NCBI RefSeq assembly: GCF_001605885.1
Contig: NZ_LRPE01000009.1
Coordinates: 1-64,000, forward strand
Length of the DNA stretch: 64,000 bases
Source: Acinetobacter lactucae
Lineage (GTDB): Bacteria; Pseudomonadota; Gammaproteobacteria; Pseudomonadales; Moraxellaceae
Direction: 5' to 3'
Shown here: positions 1 through 8,776 of the stretch, piece by piece
How positions within the stretch are numbered: the stretch's first letter is position 1
How the letters are laid out: every line of letters starts with the position of its first letter
The notes under the pieces: generated by a model
Databases searched by the model: none
Told to the model about the DNA's origin: nothing
The model's input: the letters and a program-made list of their open reading frames with translations, nothing else
Program-made: the position numbers and the translations under genes

Positions 1-38
1 GCTTTATAATTTTATTTATTTAATAATATCTGAGACTT

Positions 39-1187
39 ATGAAAAAAATTAAACTCATGAATGAACAACAGAAAAATTTACAATACCAGTTAACAAGATT
101 AAAAGCTATTAATAATATTAGTTTAATACCAACGTTTCCTAATAACAATAACGAATTTAAATTGCCTAATCAATTAATCCATGAATGGACTTTCGAATTT
201 CTTCCAAATTTAAATGAATGTTATGATAAATTTAACAATATTATTAAGTTTTTAAAAGGTTCAACAGCCGCAGAAGCAATTGAAAAAATTAAAGTAATAA
301 ATCAATTTTCTGATAACTTCATAGTATCAATTAACCAATTGAATGAAGAAAATACAATTGATTTAATAAGAGTTTTTGATGATTTAAAGTCTGCATTATT
401 GAGTTTAATTAATCAAAAAGTTTTTCTAAAAGAAATAGAAGATGATTTAACTCTTCAGGAAAAAGAAATAGCATTAAATTTTATATTAAAAACTTTTTCA
501 AACAGTGCAGATTTTTATAAGAGGGAGTTTAATAAACTTAATAGCGAGGATCAAAATAATTTATTAAACAAATTAATCTTTGCATATAATAGAGTTACTG
601 ATAATACATATGATCCTCTAATTTTTGATGAAATAAATCAATTTTTAATACAGACTACTGAAAAAAATATTCGTAGTCAGGAAGTTGAGCTAAAAGAAAA
701 AGAAATACAAACGAATATACGAATTGAATCAGCAAAAAACGAAAGTACTATTATAGAATTTAAAAAGAAAGCAGAAGATTTAAAAGTTTATATTTATTTA
801 TTAAATGCAATTATTGTATCTCTTTTTATTACTATAATTTTAATTTTTTTCCAGAAATATTTTAATCATCCTAAAGAAACAATTGATTTCCTATATTCAT
901 TAACTCTAGTAATTGCTATATCTAGCTTCATAGCATTCCTTATTAAGGAAAAAAATGTTCTATCTAATCAATATCATAATTACATGAAATGTCATACCGA
1001 ATTGGTAGCAATGGCAACCTATGTAGTGGATATAGATAAAAATAAAAGTGAAGATCTAAAAGTTCGCTTAGCAGAAAAATACTTTACGGGATATCTAAAT
1101 GATAACAAGGAATCAACTAGCAGCTTTAATAATAATGATTCTATGGAGCAATTAGTTAATTTACTTAAAGAAATTCAAAAAAAATAG
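39..1187 (+). CDS. Hypothetical membrane protein with coiled coil
   Basis: I do not recognise a family. The 382-residue product has a long charged helical N-terminal part. A Lys/Glu-rich stretch at about residues 205-247 looks like a coiled coil. Two hydrophobic segments follow, at about 250-271 and 283-302, and then a soluble C-terminal tail of about 80 residues. This suggests a hairpin-anchored inner-membrane protein with both ends on the cytoplasmic side. Base composition is extreme: one 60-base line near position 481 has only about 13 G or C, far below the catabolic genes that follow. That points to recent transfer. The start has only a weak ribosome binding site; Met7 is an alternative. 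No neighbour suggests a role. Confidence 0.6.
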   Translation: MKKIKLMNEQQKNLQYQLTRLKAINNISLIPTFPNNNNEFKLPNQLIHEWTFEFLPNLNECYDKFNNIIKFLKGSTAAEAIEKIKVINQFSDNFIVSINQLNEENTIDLIRVFDDLKSALLSLINQKVFLKEIEDDLTLQEKEIALNFILKTFSNSADFYKREFNKLNSEDQNNLLNKLIFAYNRVTDNTYDPLIFDEINQFLIQTTEKNIRSQEVELKEKEIQTNIRIESAKNESTIIEFKKKAEDLKVYIYLLNAIIVSLFITIILIFFQKYFNHPKETIDFLYSLTLVIAISSFIAFLIKEKNVLSNQYHNYMKCHTELVAMATYVVDIDKNKSEDLKVRLAEKYFTGYLNDNKESTSSFNNNDSMEQLVNLLKEIQKK

Positions 1188-1329
1188 GTATATATAATAA
1201 ATTTTCCAATATAATATTAATTAAATTTTAACACTACTATTATTATTCGCAGAGAATAATATCTTAAATAAAAAAAATATCCTTTATTTTTTACTTGAAA
1301 TTAGAACCACATCCATATTTCCAACCTGT
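1188..1329. other. Short AT-rich spacer with a weak hairpin
   Basis: This spacer lies between the orphan membrane gene and the convergent tetR-type gene. It holds an 8-bp inverted repeat at 1241-1248 and 1254-1261 (TATTATTC/GAATAATA, 5-nt loop). This could end transcription of the upstream gene, although the stem is weak and the following bases are A-rich rather than a clean T run. Confidence 0.3.
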
Positions 1330-2001
1330 TTACCCTTGATTTAACTCATCTTTATAAAGATTAACTAGACCATTAATCATTAAATTCAAACCAAAAGAAA
1401 ACTCAACTTCTAGAGGAACGGGTATCTCGTTGATAACTGTTAGAGTGGATGGAAATTGAGTCCAATCAATATTATCAAATGCATTAGACTGTTGAGGATC
1501 ACCATTGCTTAAATCATTCTGATCTGAAAGTTGTATAGCAAATCCAAGAACAAATCGGGCAAGTGTTGTATAAGCCTTAGCTGCTAGCGATGGGGAAAAA
1601 CCATTGCTAAGGAACAAGGCAAAACTTCGCTCCCTTTGTTTCATAGCACTAGGGCCATTTGGAATCGACTCAAGTAAAAGTCTTGCGGCTCCTCTGTGAG
1701 TCGCTAAAACCTTGAACATATGTGTTGCCAATATACGACATGCTTCTTCCCATTTTAGTCCTACCATATCAGGCATCGTAGCTTCCATTTTCAAGAATAA
1801 TTGGTCAACCACTTGTGCCACTAAATCCTCACGGCTTTGGAAATTCCGATATAATGTTGCTGTTCCTGAGTTTAATTTTTTTGCAAGATAACGTAGGGTT
1901 AATGCATCAGCACCCTCAGTAGTAGCAATTTCTAGGGCAACTGCCAGTATACGTTCAAGTGGAAGTGAAGGACGACCTGGGGATACTTGGGATAGTGACA
2001 T
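1330..2001 (-). CDS. TetR/AcrR family transcriptional regulator
   Basis: A TetR-type regulator of about 223 residues. The N-terminal helix-turn-helix lies at roughly residues 25-60 (LTLRYLAKKLNSGTATLYRN, then FQSREDLVAQV), followed by an all-helical ligand-binding half. It sits at the distal end of a minus-strand catabolic operon, about 230 bp after the MFS gene, so it probably controls that operon, most likely as a ligand-released repressor. The reading frame opens with a TTG at 2016, but an ATG at 2001 sits 5 nt after a GAGG ribosome binding site, so I prefer 2001. The candidate operator is the 33-bp palindrome before the first operon gene at 8229. No such palindrome is visible before tetR itself, so autoregulation is not supported. 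Confidence 0.85.
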   Translation of the reverse strand: MSLSQVSPGRPSLPLERILAVALEIATTEGADALTLRYLAKKLNSGTATLYRNFQSREDLVAQVVDQLFLKMEATMPDMVGLKWEEACRILATHMFKVLATHRGAARLLLESIPNGPSAMKQRERSFALFLSNGFSPSLAAKAYTTLARFVLGFAIQLSDQNDLSNGDPQQSNAFDNIDWTQFPSTLTVINEIPVPLEVEFSFGLNLMINGLVNLYKDELNQG

Positions 2002-2245
2002 CATCACCTCTATCAAATATTACATTTATATTCATATTAAATGATTTTAATACTGAATATTTAAAAGCATCTAAAAAACCAAAATGCATTATAATAAAAT
2101 TTTGTCAGGATATGGTTGATTGGCCCAAAATAATAAAGCGATATTTAGAGTTCTATTTTAAAGATCCATATTATTGTTGCTTATGGTTTATTAAACACTC
2201 TTATAGCAATACAATTTTAATTGAGATTTAATCAAGCCATCCATC

Positions 2246-3457
2246 TTATTGATCATTATTTACCCTCTCTGTTTTATAAAGCAGCAGTGACAATAAAGGA
2301 AAAATAATACCAACCATACATACTAATGGCCATCCTCCATAGACATAGCTAATACTAGCTGATGCTGAACCCACTGCACCGCCTAAAAAAAACAAAGCAA
2401 TAAATAAAGCATTTAATCGGCCTCTTATATGTTCTCCAAGAGAAAATATGACACGTTGTCCAACTACAAGATTCGCTTGAACTCCAAAGTCCAAAAGAAC
2501 CGCTGAAACCAACAAGACTCCTAAAGAATTTATTCCCCCAAACCATGCCAGTAAAAATGAAAAAAACACCATTGTAATAGATAATCCAGTCATCAGATGT
2601 GACTTTCCTTGATCAGCCAGCCAACCAGCTATTGGGCCAGCAACAGCACCTGCTACGCCTACCAGAGAGAACAGGCCAATATCCTTCTGAGTCAAATTAA
2701 AGCGAGGAGATGCTAAAATCAAAGGAACGGCTGTCCAAAACAAACTAAAACTTGCAAAAAGTGTTGCCTGGTAAGCTGCACGGCGACGTAGTTCAGAAGT
2801 ATCACGTAAGAGATGCCAAAGTGACCCTATTAACTCATAATAATTATGCTGAACTTTTGGTATACGTGATGGTAACAATCGCCACATCATTCCGATCAGA
2901 ATTACCATAATTATCGAAGATAATATATACACAAACCGCCAACCAAAGCTTGCTGCAATAAAACTAGAAATTGGCCGTGATAGCATTATACCAATAAATA
3001 AGCCACTCATAACTTTACCAACCACTCGTCCTCGAAATTCTATTGGTGCCATATGAGCTACAATTAAAACCAGAATTTGTGCTGAAATTGATCCAAAACC
3101 AATCAAAAAACATGAAAATAAAAATACATGCGCACTCTTTGAAAATGCTGCAATAACTAAAGTTAGAACTCCCCCACTCATGATAAATAAAAATAACTTA
3201 CGATTCTCAAGTAAATCACTGAGTGGAACTAGTAACAACAACCCCAAACAATAGCCAATTTGGGTTAATGTAACGATTAAACCACTTACTGTAGTAGTTA
3301 GATGAATATCTGGTGCAATTAAACCTATTAGAGGCTGAGCATAATATAAATTAGCGACAATTAAGCCACATGCACAAGCTAATAAAAAAATTAGCGAATT
3401 TGGTGGAGGGACTTGGGGCGCTGTAAAATCTACTATTGTTTTATCTATAGTCTTCAT
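2246..3457 (-). CDS. MFS transporter
   Basis: A 403-residue protein with about 12 hydrophobic helices, of the major facilitator superfamily. The first helix is followed by YYAQPLIGLIAPD, and a loop reads PLSDLLENRKLFLF, matching the usual cytoplasmic loop between helices 2 and 3. The overall pattern resembles the YnfM/arabinose-efflux-like branch. It is the last structural gene of the minus-strand operon, 63 bp after the amidohydrolase. It is likely to import the operon's substrate or export an intermediate or toxic analogue; the sequence does not decide direction. Confidence 0.85.
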   Translation of the reverse strand: MKTIDKTIVDFTAPQVPPPNSLIFLLACACGLIVANLYYAQPLIGLIAPDIHLTTTVSGLIVTLTQIGYCLGLLLLVPLSDLLENRKLFLFIMSGGVLTLVIAAFSKSAHVFLFSCFLIGFGSISAQILVLIVAHMAPIEFRGRVVGKVMSGLFIGIMLSRPISSFIAASFGWRFVYILSSIIMVILIGMMWRLLPSRIPKVQHNYYELIGSLWHLLRDTSELRRRAAYQATLFASFSLFWTAVPLILASPRFNLTQKDIGLFSLVGVAGAVAGPIAGWLADQGKSHLMTGLSITMVFFSFLLAWFGGINSLGVLLVSAVLLDFGVQANLVVGQRVIFSLGEHIRGRLNALFIALFFLGGAVGSASASISYVYGGWPLVCMVGIIFPLLSLLLYKTERVNNDQ

Positions 3458-3520
3458 AAATTAAGATTTCACCCCTTCAGAGTGCATAAAAAATTATGCA
3501 GTTTTTAATTTAAAAAATTT

Positions 3521-4909
3521 TTAAGAACGGCTTTGTTTTATTAACGTTCTGTGAACAACGTGATTAATAACTTTATTGCGTAAACGCGCCATCATTGTTT
3601 GTGATTGCATTACGCCAACAAGGCGTTGCCCCGACTCGTATAATTGTTCTTTTACTAAATTGAGACTTGCATCTAATAATTTGTAATCACGTTTACGCCA
3701 TTGACCTGCGATCATTACAGCTTCTATATTGGCAATGCTAGCTTGCAAAGCCGTAGCAATCGGGTCATGAGCTGGCCACAAATTAATAGCCTGAGCATCT
3801 ATTACAACAATATCTGCTTGCATCCCAACCTCTAATCTTCCTATACGATCAGAAAGTCCAAGCGCACGTGCCCCTTCTGTTGTTGCCCAAGAAAGTGCCT
3901 GCTTACTTGAGATCGTTGGCTTTGGAGAAAAAAGCCCTGTAGTTTGTCTCTGCTGTTCATGGTCAAGTCCACGTTGTTGAGCCAAAGCTATACGTGCTGC
4001 GGTGAGAATTTCGCCTGACAGAACAGTATCGACATCAGTACCAAGTGACGGAGCCGATCCATAACTTAAAAGCCGACCTGTGATGGGAAAACCATGCCCT
4101 TGTCCCAACTCATTCTCAGGAGTAGAAGTAAAGCTAGCACCCGCATCTACAAATATCTTCAACCAATCATCAGGAATTTCATTGCCGTGCACAATATTGG
4201 TTTTCGGCCCAATCAAATTGGCATTTCGTACAGCTTCCCATGCCTCACCAGGCTTACCGCCACTTTGATGCATCGAAACAATAATATCGCGTTCACGAGC
4301 TCCTCGAAAATCAGCCAATGCTATTTCCTTTTTTGAGTATTGAGGGCCTGGAATTGCAATTCCCAACGTTAATAAATCATGAGCTGCTATTGGGCCTCGC
4401 AATAATCGATCAACTTCCTGCATTGGATGTTCAGATTGTCTAAATTTATGCGGCATACCATGTAAAAAAACGCCACGAATCCCTGACTCAATCAATCCTT
4501 GAATCGTACTATCGGCATGTTCTTTTGTTTGCACATTATGGCACCAGTCGCCTAATGTAGTTGTTCCACAGTTAATTTGATTTAAGGCACAAGCACGTGC
4601 AGCGATTCGCATATCCTCTGGTGTGTAGTGCTGTGCCAATCCAGCATGTGCTTGCGCAAGATATTCTAATAATGTCCAATCAGCTCCTACAGATCTTAAT
4701 GCCGCCTGCCAACTATGTAAGTGTGCATTAACAAGACCTGGTATAAGTATTCGTCCAGTAAAATCAAACACCTCAACATCAGGAATCTCTAACATAGGTT
4801 CCATTCTCGTGATGCGTCCATTTTCAACCAAAATATCTATACGTTCAAAGTCTGGTCTATCTTGCGCCATGGTAATAACCGTTGAGCCGCGTAATAATAT
4901 TCGATTCAT
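3521..4909 (-). CDS. Metal-dependent amidohydrolase (deaminase/chlorohydrolase-like)
   Basis: A 462-residue member of the amidohydrolase superfamily, close in layout to the TrzA/AtzB/cytosine-deaminase-like branch. Metal and catalytic residues are visible in order: His63 and His65 (NAHLHSW), His214 (VSMHQSGG), His241 (VHGNEI) and Asp292 (LGTD). A small beta-sandwich composed of the N- and C-terminal ends surrounds the barrel. Such enzymes hydrolyse C-N or C-Cl bonds on heterocycles. Its place between a flavin hydroxylase and an MFS gene suggests it removes an amino or amide group from an operon intermediate. The exact substrate cannot be read from sequence. Confidence 0.85.
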   Translation of the reverse strand: MNRILLRGSTVITMAQDRPDFERIDILVENGRITRMEPMLEIPDVEVFDFTGRILIPGLVNAHLHSWQAALRSVGADWTLLEYLAQAHAGLAQHYTPEDMRIAARACALNQINCGTTTLGDWCHNVQTKEHADSTIQGLIESGIRGVFLHGMPHKFRQSEHPMQEVDRLLRGPIAAHDLLTLGIAIPGPQYSKKEIALADFRGARERDIIVSMHQSGGKPGEAWEAVRNANLIGPKTNIVHGNEIPDDWLKIFVDAGASFTSTPENELGQGHGFPITGRLLSYGSAPSLGTDVDTVLSGEILTAARIALAQQRGLDHEQQRQTTGLFSPKPTISSKQALSWATTEGARALGLSDRIGRLEVGMQADIVVIDAQAINLWPAHDPIATALQASIANIEAVMIAGQWRKRDYKLLDASLNLVKEQLYESGQRLVGVMQSQTMMARLRNKVINHVVHRTLIKQSRS

Positions 4910-4942
4910 TTGCTTTACTCTAAATGATGAGCAACCCGCTAT

Positions 4943-6490
4943 TTAGGGTGCTATTTTCTTAATATAAGCTTTTAAGTTATCTTGCATATTCGAGGTTGCT
5001 ATATAGCCAATATAACCATCAGGTCGAATTAACATTACAGTATCTGCAGATACACCATATGCTTTACTAAATGTTCGCTTTGTATCTTTCAATACATAAT
5101 CAGCACTATGTGAATCATCGACATTTATAAGTAAGCGTTTTAAATTAGCCCCTTTAGAAGGCCATGCAAAATCTTTGACTACTTGAGCAGTTTTTTCACC
5201 AAAACCAATAAGCGTGAAATGTGGGCCCTGAAAAGTATCAAATAAACGGATTTGTCCACCATGTACAGCAGTTAGGTCTGCATCTGGAGCACGATCCCCA
5301 GCATGTATTTTTGAATTAAAAGTGCGATCATTTAAAGCAAGTGGGCCATTACGATATGTTAATGATAGTTGTGACTCATCTTTACCACGTTTAATACTGG
5401 AAGGATCAAGCTTAGCAATGCCATCATATTTTTTGGTTGATAATGCCAGTACAGATGCTGCTATAGGCCAACGCTCTGCTTCATAACTATCAAGTAGGCT
5501 ATTATCTGTACCTGCCAACACCTGAGCAATTTTCCAACCTAGATTGTACGAATCTTGAATACCTGTATTCAGTCCTTGTGCACCAGCTGGGGTATGCACA
5601 TGCCCTGCATCACCTACAAGAAAGACTCGACCACTTCGATATTTTTCTGCCATCCGAATATTAGGTCTAAAAACCGACTTCCATTGCACGTGATGTAGTA
5701 CGACTTTCAAATTACCTATCCGCTTTTGAATACGTGCATTAATAGCATCTAATTCAAGTTCAGGATGCTCTTCAGGTGCTAAACGTATCATCCATTGGAA
5801 TAAATCACTATTTGGTAGTGGGCATGCAGCAATAAATTGCCCACTTTTCCCAGGCCAAATATGCCATCGGTTACGAGATAAACCCGTTGTCACACCATCA
5901 ACAATGATAATTCGATCTTCTTCAACAGTTGATCCAGTAAACTTAATACCTAACTGCTGACGGACTTTGCTAGAACCACCATCTGCACCCACCATATAAC
6001 GTGCAGTAATTTCTTCTACTGCCCCATCCTCTCTCTTAATTTCAGCAGTTACGTAATCATCTGTCTGGCTTAGAGAAACGAATTGTTTATCAAACTCAAC
6101 CACGCCATTTAACGACTTAAATCGTGTATGTAATACAGCATCTGTGCTGAACTGCGGGATCAATAATGTGTTTGGAAAAGGTACATCCGATGAACGTGAT
6201 CGATTGGACATCATTCGCCAAGGAATTGTGAATGGGCCAAGGTGAACACCAAGAAGCGGATATGCATTGCCTGCTTGAAGTACCTCATTCACTAAACCTA
6301 GATCCTGAAAAATCTCCAACGTTCTCGGCTGAATGCCTTTTGCTCTTGATCCATCAAAGCTGGCTGAAGCTTTATCTACAACACGGATGTTAAGCCCACG
6401 GCGCTTTAAATCTATTGCAAGTGCCATACCAGCTGGACCCGCACCAACGATGAGCACATCAATTAGATGCTCTTTAGTTTTTTCACTCAT
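4943..6490 (-). CDS. FAD-dependent aromatic hydroxylase (PheA/TfdB/MhpA-like)
   Basis: A 515-residue group A flavoprotein monooxygenase. The N-terminal dinucleotide-binding motif is IVGAGPAGMALAIDL near residues 14-28. The second FAD motif is VFLVGDAGHVHTPAGAQG near residue 290. The C-terminal end has the thioredoxin-like fold typical of the PheA/TfdB branch. It should use NAD(P)H and O2 to hydroxylate an activated aromatic or heteroaromatic ring; some relatives also open pyridine rings. The start has a good AGGA ribosome binding site. It is followed 33 bp later by the amidohydrolase. No ring-cleavage dioxygenase is present in the operon. Confidence 0.9.
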   Translation of the reverse strand: MSEKTKEHLIDVLIVGAGPAGMALAIDLKRRGLNIRVVDKASASFDGSRAKGIQPRTLEIFQDLGLVNEVLQAGNAYPLLGVHLGPFTIPWRMMSNRSRSSDVPFPNTLLIPQFSTDAVLHTRFKSLNGVVEFDKQFVSLSQTDDYVTAEIKREDGAVEEITARYMVGADGGSSKVRQQLGIKFTGSTVEEDRIIIVDGVTTGLSRNRWHIWPGKSGQFIAACPLPNSDLFQWMIRLAPEEHPELELDAINARIQKRIGNLKVVLHHVQWKSVFRPNIRMAEKYRSGRVFLVGDAGHVHTPAGAQGLNTGIQDSYNLGWKIAQVLAGTDNSLLDSYEAERWPIAASVLALSTKKYDGIAKLDPSSIKRGKDESQLSLTYRNGPLALNDRTFNSKIHAGDRAPDADLTAVHGGQIRLFDTFQGPHFTLIGFGEKTAQVVKDFAWPSKGANLKRLLINVDDSHSADYVLKDTKRTFSKAYGVSADTVMLIRPDGYIGYIATSNMQDNLKAYIKKIAP

Positions 6491-6505
6491 GATATATTCC
6501 TAATA

Positions 6506-7387
6506 CTATAAATTATTTACAAACAATTGGATAAATCTTGCAACTTCATTCGAGCGTTCAAAAGGCACCATATGGCCACAGTCAAGTACATGACACTGCT
6601 TTGGTTGTAGAAGAAGACAAGCATTATCTAGGCTGTCAATTGGAGTTACTCGATCCTCTTTTCCCCAAATCAACATAGTAGGTATTTTTAATTCAGACAT
6701 ACGTTGATATAGAGCAGCCCGATTAAATAGTCCAAAGTGCTGTACAGTATCGAAAACTGCATGGAGAGAACCTTCAAACCGATATGCGTCAAGTAACATA
6801 TTTGAGAGAACTGCAGCATGGGTTTGATCCCCTAAGTCGTTACTCTCATGTAGTGAAAGCCACTTACTCCCAAAATTCTTAGCAATTACTCCGGCAAGTA
6901 AATTACTAGATTGCAACAATCGTAATGCAATCGGTTTTTTAGCAAGTCCAGCAGGCCCAGCTACTGTTAATGATGAAATAGCATCAGCATTTTGGTTTAC
7001 GTATCCCATAGCAACTAGAGCACCCATAGAGGCACCCACAATGTGAAAGCCATCAGCTAAGGCAAGGGCTTTTATCAATTCACTTATCTGTCGTATAAAT
7101 AAAGTATCATCGTAACTAGTGTTACGAATCCGATCTGAATAACCCCGCCCGTAAGAGCTATACGTTAACGTACGAAATCCAGCTATATGTAAAATCGAAA
7201 TAATTTTATCCCAATAAAATAAAGGCACTGTAAGACCACCAACAAACACAATAAGCTGTCCATTCTCCGGACCTAAGAGCTCGTAATGAGTCACACCATC
7301 AGATAGTTCAATATAATTTCCACGCAGAGCAGTTCGCATCTTTTCATTCAGGCGATGATTTTCGCTTTTTAAGACAAAGTACTTCAT
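6506..7387 (-). CDS. Alpha/beta hydrolase with intact catalytic triad
   Basis: A 293-residue alpha/beta hydrolase resembling C-C bond and ester hydrolases of aromatic pathways. The nucleophile elbow is GASMG with Ser120. Asp245 lies in WGKEDRVTP and His272 in DCGHMVP, so the triad is complete. The gene ends 15 bp before the flavin hydroxylase begins and follows the other hydrolase by 20 bp, so it belongs to the operon. Met17 is an alternative start. It may hydrolyse a ring-opened product or an ester substrate. Confidence 0.85.
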   Translation of the reverse strand: MKYFVLKSENHRLNEKMRTALRGNYIELSDGVTHYELLGPENGQLIVFVGGLTVPLFYWDKIISILHIAGFRTLTYSSYGRGYSDRIRNTSYDDTLFIRQISELIKALALADGFHIVGASMGALVAMGYVNQNADAISSLTVAGPAGLAKKPIALRLLQSSNLLAGVIAKNFGSKWLSLHESNDLGDQTHAAVLSNMLLDAYRFEGSLHAVFDTVQHFGLFNRAALYQRMSELKIPTMLIWGKEDRVTPIDSLDNACLLLQPKQCHVLDCGHMVPFERSNEVARFIQLFVNNL

Positions 7388-7407
7388 GATTTATTTTCTG
7401 CCTCTCG

Positions 7408-8229
7408 TTATTTTTTTAAATTATTCAGAAATTTTTCAATAGAATCAGCAACCCATGCCGGGTCCTCCTCAGGCAGTAAATGCCCTGCATGCGTATGTAC
7501 TAATTCCCGACTACCGGAAATATCTTTTGAAAAATTTTGACCATTAATAGATTTACTTCTTAATACAAGTGTGGGCACTGTAATTTCACGAATTTCAACA
7601 CTACAATCTTTTTGATCAGTATTCATAAGGTCAATAAAAGCAGAACGGTTACCAGGCAACGACATCAAACCATGCACTCTGTCAACCATCGCCTTATTCA
7701 CAATTGTAGAAGTAGAACCAACTATCGATTTAAGATTACGCTCAGTTGCAATACGCGGTAGCCACAATCGTAATAAAGGTCTAAAAAAAGGATTGCGTGC
7801 CAAACGAAGCCCTGAAGGAATGTTCTTTTCTGGATAACCTGTCGCATTGATCAACACAATTCCATTAAGTTTATATTGATGTTTCAATGCCAGATTCCAC
7901 GTAATATTTCCGCCTAGCGAATTTCCCACTAAACTATATTTACTAAATTTCAATACCTCCATAAATCTTGCTATGGTTGAAACATATGTCTCAATACGAT
8001 AATCATGATCGGGACGTGGTCCTGTTAACCCAAACCCAGGAAGATCAAGCCAAATCACTGTAAAAGACTTTGACAAAAGTAATGCAACTTCTTCAACTCC
8101 TTGTAAAGAAGATCCACTCCCATGAAGCATTAAGATTACAGAACCTTTGCCTTTTAGCTTGTAATGAATACGCAAACCATCAACTACTACAAACCTTGAG
8201 TCTTTTTGCGGTTTAGCCCAATTGTTCAT
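7408..8229 (-). CDS. Alpha/beta hydrolase lacking the usual catalytic acid
   Basis: The first gene of the minus-strand operon encodes a 273-residue alpha/beta hydrolase. The oxyanion-hole motif HGSGSS (residues 36-41), the nucleophile elbow GNSLGG (Ser104) and a C-terminal His250 (HAGHLLPEE) are clear. After the strand that normally ends in WGxxD the sequence instead reads VLRSKSINGQNF, so the canonical aspartate is missing there. The acid may come from another loop, or the enzyme may have changed chemistry. A 33-bp palindrome 14 bp before the start is a likely operator. Confidence 0.85.
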   Translation of the reverse strand: MNNWAKPQKDSRFVVVDGLRIHYKLKGKGSVILMLHGSGSSLQGVEEVALLLSKSFTVIWLDLPGFGLTGPRPDHDYRIETYVSTIARFMEVLKFSKYSLVGNSLGGNITWNLALKHQYKLNGIVLINATGYPEKNIPSGLRLARNPFFRPLLRLWLPRIATERNLKSIVGSTSTIVNKAMVDRVHGLMSLPGNRSAFIDLMNTDQKDCSVEIREITVPTLVLRSKSINGQNFSKDISGSRELVHTHAGHLLPEEDPAWVADSIEKFLNNLKK

Positions 8230-8242
8230 GATATATACTCAC

Positions 8243-8275
8243 AATATTTATGGATACTATGTATCCATAAATATT
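8243..8275. promoter_or_regulatory. 33-bp palindromic operator before the hydrolase operon
   Basis: Two perfect 15-bp arms (AATATTTATGGATAC and GTATCCATAAATATT) flank a central TAT. The element lies directly upstream of the gene starting at 8229. On the minus strand a perfect TTGACA lies at 8284-8279, so the dyad covers the region where the -10 box would be (TACATA or TAGTAT). This arrangement is typical of TetR repression, and the operon carries a TetR gene at its far end. Confidence 0.7.
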
Positions 8276-8776
8276 TAATGTCAATAAAAGAATGAAAAAT
8301 AATCAAACTTTCTAAAATAAAGAATTAATAATTAAAAAATGAAATTTACTTAGAAATAGAAATAAACACTTTATTAATCAATTATATAATATAAAATTTT
8401 ATTTACTTTATATGTCAAATCTTACAACCCAACATAGTCATGGCGATATTTTATCAAATTACATACAAGCCAATTTAATACCAAGACCTATGCAAGGCTT
8501 GTACTTTCCATACATAACGGTTACATTGTATCCAATATTCAGGTTAACTCATATACACAAGAGACTAATTGCCTGCAAAATTAGAAGGTGGAATTAAGAG
8601 TTTGGAATGGTATATAAGATACGTTTAAATTAAACCAAGTATGCCCGATACCACAAAAAGATAAAATTATTCCACCCCTAATTAATAAATTATTTTTAAT
8701 CAAACACTTAAAATTCAAAAAGGATTTTATAAGTATTTTAAGTGCTAAGTAAAATTTAGTAAAAAGGAAGAAAACC
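8276..8776. other. AT-rich divergent intergenic region
   Basis: About 500 bp separate the hydrolase operon from the araC-type gene. Apart from the -35 box at 8279-8284 on the minus strand I see no convincing gene. Two short open frames here (8412-8597 and 8581-8778) have no good ribosome binding site or protein character. The araC promoter is presumably within the last 150 bp. Confidence 0.4.

Noticed and set aside
1959-2231. Small plus-strand gene overlapping the tetR start
   Set aside because: It overlaps the well-supported TetR start and has no recognisable product; more likely a chance frame in AT-rich DNA.
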